Shown here: positions 1-6,059 of the stretch, in pieces
Layout of the letters: each line of letters opens with the position of its first letter
How positions within the stretch are numbered: the first letter of the stretch is position 1
NCBI GenBank assembly: GCA_045541305.1
Contig: JAZQIV010000063.1
Location: 1-20,685 of the forward strand
Source: RGIG3009 sp045541305
GTDB taxonomy: Bacteria > Bacillota > Clostridia > Oscillospirales > Acutalibacteraceae
Direction: 5' to 3'
DNA length: 20,685 nucleotides
Position numbers and translations under genes: made by a program
Notes under the pieces: model-generated
What the model was told of the DNA's origin: nothing
What the model saw: the letters and a program-made list of their open reading frames with translations, nothing else
The model's database searches: none

Positions 1-10
1 GTCCCTTTAT

Positions 11-40
11 AAAAAAACGCCCCCCCCACGGGGGGTGCGC
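11..40 (-). terminator. Rho-independent terminator after trxB
   Basis: Read on the minus strand, a G/C-only hairpin (a run of C, then a short GT-containing loop, then a run of G) is followed by GCG and seven T residues. It starts 18 bases after the trxB stop codon and would end the nrdD-trxB transcript. Confidence 0.8.
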
Positions 41-58
41 GACTCTTTTACGGATAGA

Positions 59-967
59 TCAGTCAAGATAACGGCAGGCGGCCATGGCGGCAATGGCGCC
101 GTCCGATGCGGCGGTGACGACTTGGCGGATGTTTTTTTGGCGGCAATCACCCGCTACGAACACGCCGTCCACGTCGCCGAGGCAACGGTCGTCGGCAGCA
201 AAATAGCCACGCTCATCCAGGGCGGCGAGATCGGCGAACGCACCGTTTTCGGGCACCAGACCGACGGCCAAAAAGGCACCGTCCACAGGGATGGTTTTGG
301 CTTCGCCGGTTTCCTCACTTTTGACGGTAAGGCCGGTGAGCGTGCCGTTTTCCTGCACGTAGCCGGTGACGAGCGTGCTGAACAGCACCTCGACGTTTTC
401 CTTTTTGAGCAGCGCTTCGGCGAGTTTTGCTTCGCCCGTGAAAGTGGGCAGGTTTTGCACCACCGTGACCTTGCGGCACACTTCGGACAACAAAAGCGCT
501 TCCTGCAATGCGGAGTTGCCGCCACCGATCATGGCGGTATCCTGACCGGCGTAAAACGCGCCGTCGCACACGGCACAAAACGAAATACCGTTGCCAATGA
601 GATCTTGTTCGCCGGGAAGCCCTAACATGCGGTGCTTGACACCTACCGCAAAAATGACGGCTTTGCTTTGATATGCGCCGCCCTCTTCGGTGGTGACGGT
701 GAACACGCCATCCTGCTTTTGCACACCGACAACGGTTTCGATCTCGGCATCCGCACCCAGCGACAAGGCTTGATCGGTAAGCTTTTCAGCGAATTCGCTG
801 CCGCCGATCACCGAAAAGCCGGGGATGTTTTCCACTTTGGGAGAAAACGCGATCTGACCGCCGAAGCCGCCTTTTTCGATCACCAGCACGGTTTTGCCGG
901 CGCGCAGGGCGTAGATGGCGGCGGTGAGTCCGGCGGGGCCGCCGCCGACTACGATAATATCATACAT
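59..967 (-). CDS. trxB: Thioredoxin reductase-like flavoprotein, atypical pyridine-nucleotide site
   Basis: A 302-residue protein of the low-molecular-weight thioredoxin reductase family, normally an NAD(P)H- and FAD-dependent cytosolic enzyme that reduces thioredoxin-like partners. An N-terminal FAD motif (GGGPAG, residues 8-13), the redox pair CAVC (131-134), a second Rossmann motif GGGNSA (148-153) and the C-terminal FAD motif GVFVAGD (268-274) are all visible. The NADPH-phosphate motif HRRxxxR, expected after the second Rossmann strand, is replaced by QNLPTFT (171-177), so NADPH use is doubtful. NADH or another donor is possible. The start at 967 is chosen because AAGGA lies nine bases upstream and the FAD motif starts at once; the frame is open to 1144 but that part overlaps the end of nrdD. 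It lies 65 bases downstream of nrdD, which carries a fused redoxin domain, its likely partner. Family is certain; electron donor is unknown. Confidence 0.9.
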   Translation of the reverse strand: MYDIIVVGGGPAGLTAAIYALRAGKTVLVIEKGGFGGQIAFSPKVENIPGFSVIGGSEFAEKLTDQALSLGADAEIETVVGVQKQDGVFTVTTEEGGAYQSKAVIFAVGVKHRMLGLPGEQDLIGNGISFCAVCDGAFYAGQDTAMIGGGNSALQEALLLSEVCRKVTVVQNLPTFTGEAKLAEALLKKENVEVLFSTLVTGYVQENGTLTGLTVKSEETGEAKTIPVDGAFLAVGLVPENGAFADLAALDERGYFAADDRCLGDVDGVFVAGDCRQKNIRQVVTAASDGAIAAMAACRYLD

Positions 968-988
968 ATTGGCACATCCTTCGTGAAG

Positions 989-1015
989 AAAGGGTCGGGC
1001 GTTGCCCGACCCTTT
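989..1015. other. Perfect 12-bp stem-loop between nrdD and trxB
   Basis: A perfect inverted repeat (AAAGGGTCGGGC, loop GTT, GCCCGACCCTTT) occupies most of the nrdD-trxB gap. The T run that would make it an intrinsic terminator lies on the plus-strand side (TTTTTT at 1017-1023). In the direction of nrdD and trxB transcription the hairpin is followed only by CTTC. It may attenuate or protect the nrdD mRNA 3' end, or stop antisense transcription into nrdD. Confidence 0.7.
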
Positions 1016-1032
1016 CGGTTTTTTGCAAGTGA

Positions 1033-3405
1033 TTACAGAGTGGCGAGATATTGTTTGATCTCGGGGACGCTGTAATAGGTCTTGAAATTGTCGCCGTCGG
1101 TGATGACCAGCGTGGGAGCACCTTTGATATTGTACTGACGGCACACATCCACGTGCTCTTCCGCAATGATCTTCTCATACGCGACACCTGCTTTTTGGAG
1201 CAGCTGCTCGGCAACCTTGCAGTTGGGGCAGGTCACGCGGGAAACGAGAATGGCTTTGGCGTTGGCAGCTTCCACGGCGGGAGCCTCCTCGCAAGCACAG
1301 TCGCAAGCTTCGGTGGGCGCTTTCTCGCGCAAAACCGAGTTCTCGATGTTGTACACCTTGCGATCCTTGTACTCCTGCGCCTTACCGTCGTTCCAGTTTT
1401 TGACCGGGCGATAGTAACCGGTGATACGGCTGTACACTTCGGTTTCCTTGCCGCACAACGGGCATTTGTACAGTTCACCGCTCAGATAACCGTGATCCGC
1501 GCAGACCGAATAGGTCGGGGACATGGTGTAGTACGGCAGCTTGTGGTTTTCCGCGATCTTGCGAACCAGATCGGCGGCCGCTTTCCAATCCGGCAATTTT
1601 TCGCCCAGGAAGGCGTGGGACACCGTGCCGGAGGTGTAGCGGGTCTGCAATTCGTCCTGAATCTCCAAGGCGGAGAAGATGTCCTCGGTGTAGCCGACGG
1701 GCAGGTGGGACGAGTTGGTGTAGTACGGGGTACCGTTCTCGTTGGCGGTGATGATATCCGGGTATTTGCTCTTATCATGCTTCGCAAAACGATAGGTGGT
1801 GGATTCCGCCGGAGTGGCTTCCAGGTTGTACAGGTCGCCGTAAGCTTCCTGGTAGTCGGACAGACGCTCACGCATGTGGTCGAGAACTTCTTTGGCGAAA
1901 TTCTGAACTTTCGCATCGGTGAGGTCTGCGCGCAGCCATTTCGCGTTGAGGCCCACTTCGTTCATACCGATCAAGCCGATGGTGGAGAAGTGGTTTGCAA
2001 ACGTGCCGAGGTAGCGCTTGGTGTACGGATACAGGCCGTTTTCCATGAGCTGGGTGATAACGGTACGTTTGGTTTTGAGAGAACGGGCGGAGATATCCAT
2101 CAATTTATCCAAGCGGGCGTAGAAATCTGCTTCGTCGGATGCCAGGTACGCAATGCGCGGCAGGTTGATGGTGACAACGCCGATGGAACCGGTGGATTCG
2201 CCGGAGCCGAAGAAACCGCCGGATTTCTTGCGCAGCTCGCGCAGATCCAGACGCAGACGGCAGCACATGCTGCGCACGTCAGACGGCTCCATATCGGAGT
2301 TGATGTAGTTGGAGAAGTAGGGCGTACCGTATTTCGCGGTCATTTCAAACAACAGCTTGTTGTTCTCGGTTTCGCTCCAGTCGAAATCGCGGGTGATGGA
2401 ATACGTCGGGATGGGATACTGGAAGCCACGGCCGTTGGCATCGCCTTCGATCATGATCTCGATGAACGCTTTGTTCACCATATCCATTTCCTTTTTGCAA
2501 TCGCCATAGGTGAAATCCATCTCCTTGCCGCCGACGATCGCGGGCAGATCTTTCAAGTCCGCCGGCACGGTCCAGTCGAGCGTGATGTTGGAGAAGGGTG
2601 CCTGCGTGCCCCAACGCGACGGGGTGTTCACACCGTACACGAAGGATTGGATGCACTGCTTGACTTCCTTTTGCGAAAGGTTATCCACCTTCACGAACGG
2701 CGCCAAATACGTATCGAACGAGGAGAACGCCTGTGCGCCCGCCCATTCGTTTTGCATGATGCCCAGGAAGTTGACCATCTGGTTGCACAGCGTGGACAAG
2801 TGGCTCGCGGGGGACGAGGTGATCTTGCCCGGCACGCCGCCGAGGCCTTCCTGAATGAGCTGCTTCAAGCTCCAGCCGGCGCAATAACCGGTGGGCATGG
2901 ACAGATCGTGCAGGTGGATCGCTGCGCTGCGATGTGCTTCCGCGATCTCCTCGTCGTAAATTTCGGACAGCCAGTAGTTCGCGGTGATCGCGCCCGAGTT
3001 GGACAGGATCAAGCCGCCGACCGAATACGTGACGGTGGAGTTTTCCTTCACGCGCCAGTCGTTGATCTTCAAATAGTTGTCCACCAGATCCTTGTAGTTG
3101 AGTAAGGCCGAGTTGACGTTGCGGATCTTCTCACGCTGTTTACGGTACAAGATATAGGCTTTTGCCACATCGGCGTAACCGGCATCGGACAGCACCTGCT
3201 CCACGCAGTCCTGAATGTCCTCCACCGTGATTACACCGTCTTTAATTTTGGGTTCAAATGCCGAGGTCACCTGCAAAGCCAGCATGTTGATGACGGTGGG
3301 GTGATAGTTCTTTTCCAGCGCATCAAAGGCTTTGGTCATGGCGGAACTGATCTTCGCAATGTCGAAATCCACGGTTCCGCCGTCACGTTTTAATACCTGA
3401 TACAT
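1033..3405 (-). CDS. nrdD: Anaerobic ribonucleoside-triphosphate reductase with fused C-terminal redoxin domain
   Basis: Class III ribonucleotide reductase of 790 residues, the glycyl-radical enzyme that makes deoxynucleotides without oxygen. Order of parts: an N-terminal ATP-cone (about 1-95, starting YQVLKRDGGTVDFD); the catalytic barrel with Cys175 and a tandem-cysteine segment MCCR (380-383) where the thiyl-radical finger loop is expected; a metal site (Cys635, His638, Cys648, Cys651); and the glycyl-radical motif RITGY with Gly663. After a linker containing CDCAC (about 701-705) comes a 74-residue thioredoxin/glutaredoxin-like domain (717-790) with the redox pair CPNC (726-729) and the cis-proline segment GAPTL. 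Many NrdD proteins end soon after the glycyl-radical loop, so this tail is an addition. The start at 3405 has AGGAGG seven bases upstream. nrdG lies upstream and trxB downstream. The fusion suggests reduction by a thiol chain rather than formate; this is inference. Confidence 0.95.
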   Translation of the reverse strand: MYQVLKRDGGTVDFDIAKISSAMTKAFDALEKNYHPTVINMLALQVTSAFEPKIKDGVITVEDIQDCVEQVLSDAGYADVAKAYILYRKQREKIRNVNSALLNYKDLVDNYLKINDWRVKENSTVTYSVGGLILSNSGAITANYWLSEIYDEEIAEAHRSAAIHLHDLSMPTGYCAGWSLKQLIQEGLGGVPGKITSSPASHLSTLCNQMVNFLGIMQNEWAGAQAFSSFDTYLAPFVKVDNLSQKEVKQCIQSFVYGVNTPSRWGTQAPFSNITLDWTVPADLKDLPAIVGGKEMDFTYGDCKKEMDMVNKAFIEIMIEGDANGRGFQYPIPTYSITRDFDWSETENNKLLFEMTAKYGTPYFSNYINSDMEPSDVRSMCCRLRLDLRELRKKSGGFFGSGESTGSIGVVTINLPRIAYLASDEADFYARLDKLMDISARSLKTKRTVITQLMENGLYPYTKRYLGTFANHFSTIGLIGMNEVGLNAKWLRADLTDAKVQNFAKEVLDHMRERLSDYQEAYGDLYNLEATPAESTTYRFAKHDKSKYPDIITANENGTPYYTNSSHLPVGYTEDIFSALEIQDELQTRYTSGTVSHAFLGEKLPDWKAAADLVRKIAENHKLPYYTMSPTYSVCADHGYLSGELYKCPLCGKETEVYSRITGYYRPVKNWNDGKAQEYKDRKVYNIENSVLREKAPTEACDCACEEAPAVEAANAKAILVSRVTCPNCKVAEQLLQKAGVAYEKIIAEEHVDVCRQYNIKGAPTLVITDGDNFKTYYSVPEIKQYLATL

Positions 3406-3472
3406 ACCGAATCCTCCTCTTTATATAAACTTTATTTTTATTGATATGTAGCCCGAAAGGGCGAGCATCCCT

Positions 3473-3544
3473 ACTATACCACATCTTGTGGCGAATGTCA
3501 ATATATTGGGCAAAATATTTTTATAAAACCACAAGATATTGTGT
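3473..3544 (-). promoter_or_regulatory. nrdD promoter with NrdR boxes
   Basis: On the minus strand TTGACA (3501-3496) and TATAGT (3478-3473) are separated by 17 bases. A strong NrdR-type palindrome CCACAAGATATTGTGT lies at 3529-3544, and a weaker one (ATACCACATCTTGTGG, 3476-3491) overlaps the -10. A third AT-rich palindrome, CAATATATTG (3499-3508), overlaps the -35. NrdR is the ATP/dATP-sensing repressor of ribonucleotide reductase genes and binds paired boxes of the form acaCwATATwTwGtgt. nrdD can therefore be transcribed independently of nrdG. Confidence 0.8.
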
Positions 3545-3549
3545 TCCGG

Positions 3550-4257
3550 TTATGATCCGCGAATGGCGGCGTTTTCCACAAACGGGGCGATGCGATCGCG
3601 CAGCGCCTGCAGCTGAGCCTCCGATGGGGCGTGCAGGCCGCTTTGCAGCACCGAATCCCGGTCCACAAAGGCTTGCAGGAAAAAGTGAGCGGCCTTGTGT
3701 GTGGGGTCCAGGCGGGTAAGCCAGTGGCCGATCTCTTCCAAATCCGTTTCGGTGTGCAGCTCCTCCACCACGGTGGTGCGCAGCTCGTACGGCACGTTGC
3801 CGGCCAGCAAAAAGATAAGGCTTTCCTCCACCGATGTGGCATCAAAGGTGGGGACACCCACGGTTTCGGCATACCGGGCGGGGGCATTTTTGACGTCCAT
3901 TGCCACGTAGTCCAGCAGCTGATCCTCAACCAGGGCTTTGAGTACCGCAGGACGGCTGCCGTTGGTATCCAGCTTCACCGCATAACCGAGATTTTTGATC
4001 GCGCGGATGAGGGCAGGCAGATCCGGCTGCAGGGTAGGCTCGCCGCCGGTGATGCACACCGCATCCAACAGGCCTTTGCGTTTTTGCAAAAAGGCGAGCA
4101 GGTCATCGACCGAAAGGGTATCGGCGGCGGCGCCACCCAGCAGATCGCTGTTGTGGCAGAACGGGCAACGGAAGTTGCAGCCCTGCAAAAACACCGTGCA
4201 GGCAACCTTGCCCGGATAATCCAAAAGTGTCATTTTTTGCAGTCCCGCAATGACCAT
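3550..4257 (-). CDS. nrdG: Anaerobic ribonucleotide reductase activating protein (radical SAM)
   Basis: A 235-residue radical S-adenosylmethionine activase that puts the glycyl radical on NrdD. The 4Fe-4S motif is CNFRCPFC (Cys27, Cys31, Cys34), preceded by the family-typical LLDYPGK, and the SAM-binding GGEP motif follows (CITGGEPTLQ). At about 235 residues it belongs to the longer NrdG-like branch found in clostridia and archaea rather than the roughly 155-residue E. coli form. The start at 4257 is supported by AAAGGAGG seven bases upstream. It is the first gene of the nrdG-nrdD-trxB group and is separated from nrdD by 144 bases containing a second NrdR-controlled promoter. Pairing with the neighbouring NrdD is inferred from context but is the usual arrangement. 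Confidence 0.93.
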   Translation of the reverse strand: MVIAGLQKMTLLDYPGKVACTVFLQGCNFRCPFCHNSDLLGGAAADTLSVDDLLAFLQKRKGLLDAVCITGGEPTLQPDLPALIRAIKNLGYAVKLDTNGSRPAVLKALVEDQLLDYVAMDVKNAPARYAETVGVPTFDATSVEESLIFLLAGNVPYELRTTVVEELHTETDLEEIGHWLTRLDPTHKAAHFFLQAFVDRDSVLQSGLHAPSEAQLQALRDRIAPFVENAAIRGS

Positions 4258-4286
4258 ATTGCCACCTCCTTTAGTCGTGCTTTCCC

Positions 4287-4359
4287 ATCATACTATATGT
4301 GGTTGCGCTTGTCAATACAAAAAACACAATATCTTGTGCTTTTTTTGGAATATCTTGGG
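4287..4359 (-). promoter_or_regulatory. nrdG promoter with NrdR boxes
   Basis: On the minus strand TTGACA (4315-4310) and TATGAT (4292-4287) are spaced by 17 bases. A near-perfect NrdR palindrome ACACAATATCTTGTGC lies at 4324-4339, just upstream of the -35. A weaker box (ATACTATATGTGGTTG, 4290-4305) overlaps the -10 and spacer in the same relative position as at nrdD. A third partial copy (GGAATATCTTGGG) sits at 4347-4359. Centre spacings are 34 and 21 bases, close to whole helical turns. Confidence 0.82.
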
Positions 4360-4388
4360 TAGCGTTGGCATAATTTGTGGTGCAAACC

Positions 4389-4474
4389 GCGGAAAACAGC
4401 GGAAAATATGACAAAACAAGCGCCTGTTTGACGGCGGGATTCCCGCAATTGTGAGCGGGACAAGCCTTTATAAT
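4389..4474 (+). promoter_or_regulatory. Putative spoIIA control region
   Basis: The space upstream of spoIIAA holds a direct repeat GCGGAAAA (4389-4396 and 4399-4406, a 10-base step) and a Spo0A-box-like TATGACAAA (4407-4415), one mismatch from TTYGACAAA. Next come three alternating arms GCGGGA (4434-4439), TCCCGC (4441-4446) and GCGGGA (4455-4460), and then a TATAAT (4469-4474). I see no good -35 at 16-18 bases from that TATAAT and no convincing sigma-H promoter. spoIIA operons are usually under Spo0A and sigma-H, so this assignment is tentative. Confidence 0.4.
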
Positions 4475-4498
4475 AAGAAAGAAAAAGGAGGCAGGAGA

Positions 4499-4846
4499 AT
4501 GGCGGTACGAATAGAACCGACGGCGGACGGCATGACGGCGTGGTTGTCGGGTGAGATCGATCATCATACGGCGCGCGTGCTGCGCGAGCGGATCGACACG
4601 GCAATCGGCAGAACCAAACCGCGTGTAGTGCGGTTGGATTTTTCGGGTGTGGGGTTTATGGACAGCTCGGGGATCGGGCTTGTCATGGGACGGTATCGGT
4701 TGGTGAGCGGCTATGGCGGCGCGCTGCGTGTAGTGGGCGCGTCGGATCGGTTGTTGCGGGTGATGAAGCTCGCGGGACTGGAACGGTTGCCGGTGTGGGA
4801 TACGCCGACGGTCGACAGTAAACGGAAAGAGGTGCGTAAAGTATGA
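4499..4846 (+). CDS. spoIIAA: Anti-sigma F factor antagonist
   Basis: A 115-residue STAS-domain protein. Dephosphorylated SpoIIAA binds SpoIIAB and frees sigma-F in the forespore; SpoIIAB inactivates it by phosphorylation. The phosphorylation loop MDSSGIG is present at residues 54-60, with Ser57 aligning to the phosphorylated serine of the Bacillus subtilis protein. Length matches the family (about 117). The start at 4499 follows AAAAAGGAGGCAGGAGA; an in-frame ATG at 4451 would add 16 unrelated residues and lies upstream of the ribosome binding site. First gene of a three-gene spoIIA operon, overlapping spoIIAB by ATGA. Confidence 0.95.
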   Translation: MAVRIEPTADGMTAWLSGEIDHHTARVLRERIDTAIGRTKPRVVRLDFSGVGFMDSSGIGLVMGRYRLVSGYGGALRVVGASDRLLRVMKLAGLERLPVWDTPTVDSKRKEVRKV

Positions 4847-5289
4847 AAAAACCCATGAATGAAATGAAATTGACCTTTCCCAGCCGTTCGGCGAACGAGG
4901 GGTTTGCGCGATCGGCGGTGGCGTCGTTTTTATCGCAGCTGGATCCCGCGGTGGACGAGTTGGCGGATCTGCGCACGGCGGTGTCCGAGGCGGTGACCAA
5001 CTGCATTGTGCACGCTTATCGCGACACCATCGGTATGATTACGGTGCAGATGCGGATTTTTGCCGATGGGCGCACGGTGATCAAAATCCGCGATCGTGGG
5101 TGCGGCATTGCGGACGTGGGGCAGGCGATGGAGCCGTTGTTTACCACGGGCGGCGAGGAACGGTCGGGGCTTGGTTTTTCGGTGATGGAGAGCTTTACCG
5201 ATCGGTTGCGCGTGTCGTCCAAGCCGGGGCACGGCACGGTAGTGACGATGGAAAAATACATAGTGGTGAAGGAACGGCAGGGAAATTAA
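4843..5289 (+). CDS. spoIIAB: Anti-sigma F factor (serine kinase)
   Basis: A 148-residue GHKL-fold ATP-binding protein that holds sigma-F inactive and phosphorylates SpoIIAA. The Bergerat motifs are visible: N-box EAVTNCIVHAY (Glu49, Asn53), G1 box DRGCGI (84-89) and G2 box with ERSGLGFSVM (106-115), the last being characteristic of SpoIIAB. The start at 4843 overlaps the spoIIAA stop as ATGA and has AGAGGTG upstream; further in-frame ATG codons at residues 5 and 8 are less well placed. It is followed one base later by sigF. Confidence 0.95.
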   Translation: MKKPMNEMKLTFPSRSANEGFARSAVASFLSQLDPAVDELADLRTAVSEAVTNCIVHAYRDTIGMITVQMRIFADGRTVIKIRDRGCGIADVGQAMEPLFTTGGEERSGLGFSVMESFTDRLRVSSKPGHGTVVTMEKYIVVKERQGN

Positions 5290-5290
5290 T

Positions 5291-5950
5291 GTGAACGAGC
5301 GCGAACAAGCGATATACGGGAACATGGGGCTGGTGCACACCTGCGCGCGGCGGTTTATGGGGCGCGGGATCGAGTACGACGATTTGGTGCAGGCGGGCAG
5401 CATGGGGCTTGTGAAGGCGGTGGATGGATTTGATACCGGCCGCGGTCTTAAATTTTCCACCTATGCCGTGCCGGTGATTTTGGGCGAGATTCGACGATTG
5501 TTCCGCGATGGCGGTACGGTGAAGGTGAGCCGCTCGCTGAAAGAATTGTCATTGCGTGTTTCGCATGAGCGGGATGCGTTTTGCTTGCGCGAAGGGCGCG
5601 AGCCGACCGTGACCGAATTGGCCGAGCGGTTGGGGATCGAGCGCGAGCAGGCGGCCGAGGCGCTCGGTGCTGCGCTGCCGCCGCTGTCTCTTACGCGAAG
5701 CGGCGAGGAGGAGAACGGCGATGAGGTGGAGATCCCCGTGGAATCGCCGGAGGAGGCCATTACCGATCGCCTGGCGCTGCGCCAGCTGTTGAACGAATTG
5801 CCTGAACACGATCGGTCGTTGATCGTATATCGATATTTCAAACGGCAAACGCAGCAGAAAACCGCCGAAACGCTGGGAATGACGCAGGTGCAGGTATCCC
5901 GTCGCGAACGTGCGATCCTGCGGCAGCTGCGGGAAAAACTGATTGGATGA
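5291..5950 (+). CDS. spoIIAC: RNA polymerase sigma-F factor, short N-terminus
   Basis: A 219-residue sigma-70-family protein, the forespore sigma factor. Region 2 (about 20-75) includes YDDLVQAGSMGLVKAVDGFD and FSTYAVPVILGEIRR; the sigma-F-typical DGGTVKVSRSLKEL follows; region 3 covers about 85-125; region 4 ends with a helix-turn-helix (QTQQKTAETLGMTQVQVSRR). Bacillus sigma-F is about 255 residues. This protein starts essentially at region 2.1 and lacks roughly the first 30 residues. The GTG at 5291 is the only usable start: the frame has a TGA at 5267, and no start codon lies between. It follows the spoIIAB stop by one base, so translational coupling is likely. Confidence 0.93.
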   Translation: MNEREQAIYGNMGLVHTCARRFMGRGIEYDDLVQAGSMGLVKAVDGFDTGRGLKFSTYAVPVILGEIRRLFRDGGTVKVSRSLKELSLRVSHERDAFCLREGREPTVTELAERLGIEREQAAEALGAALPPLSLTRSGEEENGDEVEIPVESPEEAITDRLALRQLLNELPEHDRSLIVYRYFKRQTQQKTAETLGMTQVQVSRRERAILRQLREKLIG

Positions 5951-5956
5951 AAAAAG

Positions 5957-6007
5957 AAACATTTGTTCGATTTTTCTCTTGATTTTTTTAAAAAGGTATA
6001 TTATAAT
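5957..6007 (+). promoter_or_regulatory. recA promoter with probable LexA (SOS) box
   Basis: TTGATT (5979-5984) and TATAAT (6002-6007) are spaced by 17 bases. Upstream, GAAAC-ATTT-GTTCG (5956-5969) matches the Gram-positive SOS box CGAAC-N4-GTTCG in 8 of 10 positions, with a perfect right half. The box lies upstream of the -35 rather than over the core promoter. A small hairpin GCCGT-GAAAA-ACGGC (6028-6042) sits in the leader just before the ribosome binding site. Confidence 0.65.
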
Positions 6008-6059
6008 GTGTGTATAGTGAAAGATATGCCGTGAAAAACGGCGGAAACGAGGAATCAGC

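Noticed and set aside
968..1144. N-terminal extension of trxB to 1144
   Set aside because: It would overlap the nrdD 3' end and run through the stem-loop. The FAD motif starts at the ATG at 967, which has a good ribosome binding site.
1051..3105. Plus-strand open frame of 684 codons opposite nrdD
   Set aside because: nrdD has clear motifs throughout on the other strand. The antisense translation is low-complexity in character, with no recognisable domain, and arises from GC-rich codon use.
4447..4458. AATTGTGAGCGG, identical to half of the E. coli lac operator
   Set aside because: The other operator half is missing, no LacI-type gene or lactose gene is near, and the match falls in a region better explained by the local GCGGGA/TCCCGC arms. 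Coincidence is the simplest view.
5951..5978. Possible terminator between sigF and recA (GAAAAA and ATTTTTC around the SOS box)
   Set aside because: The arms are short and A/T only, with no stable stem. The SOS-box reading explains the symmetry better.
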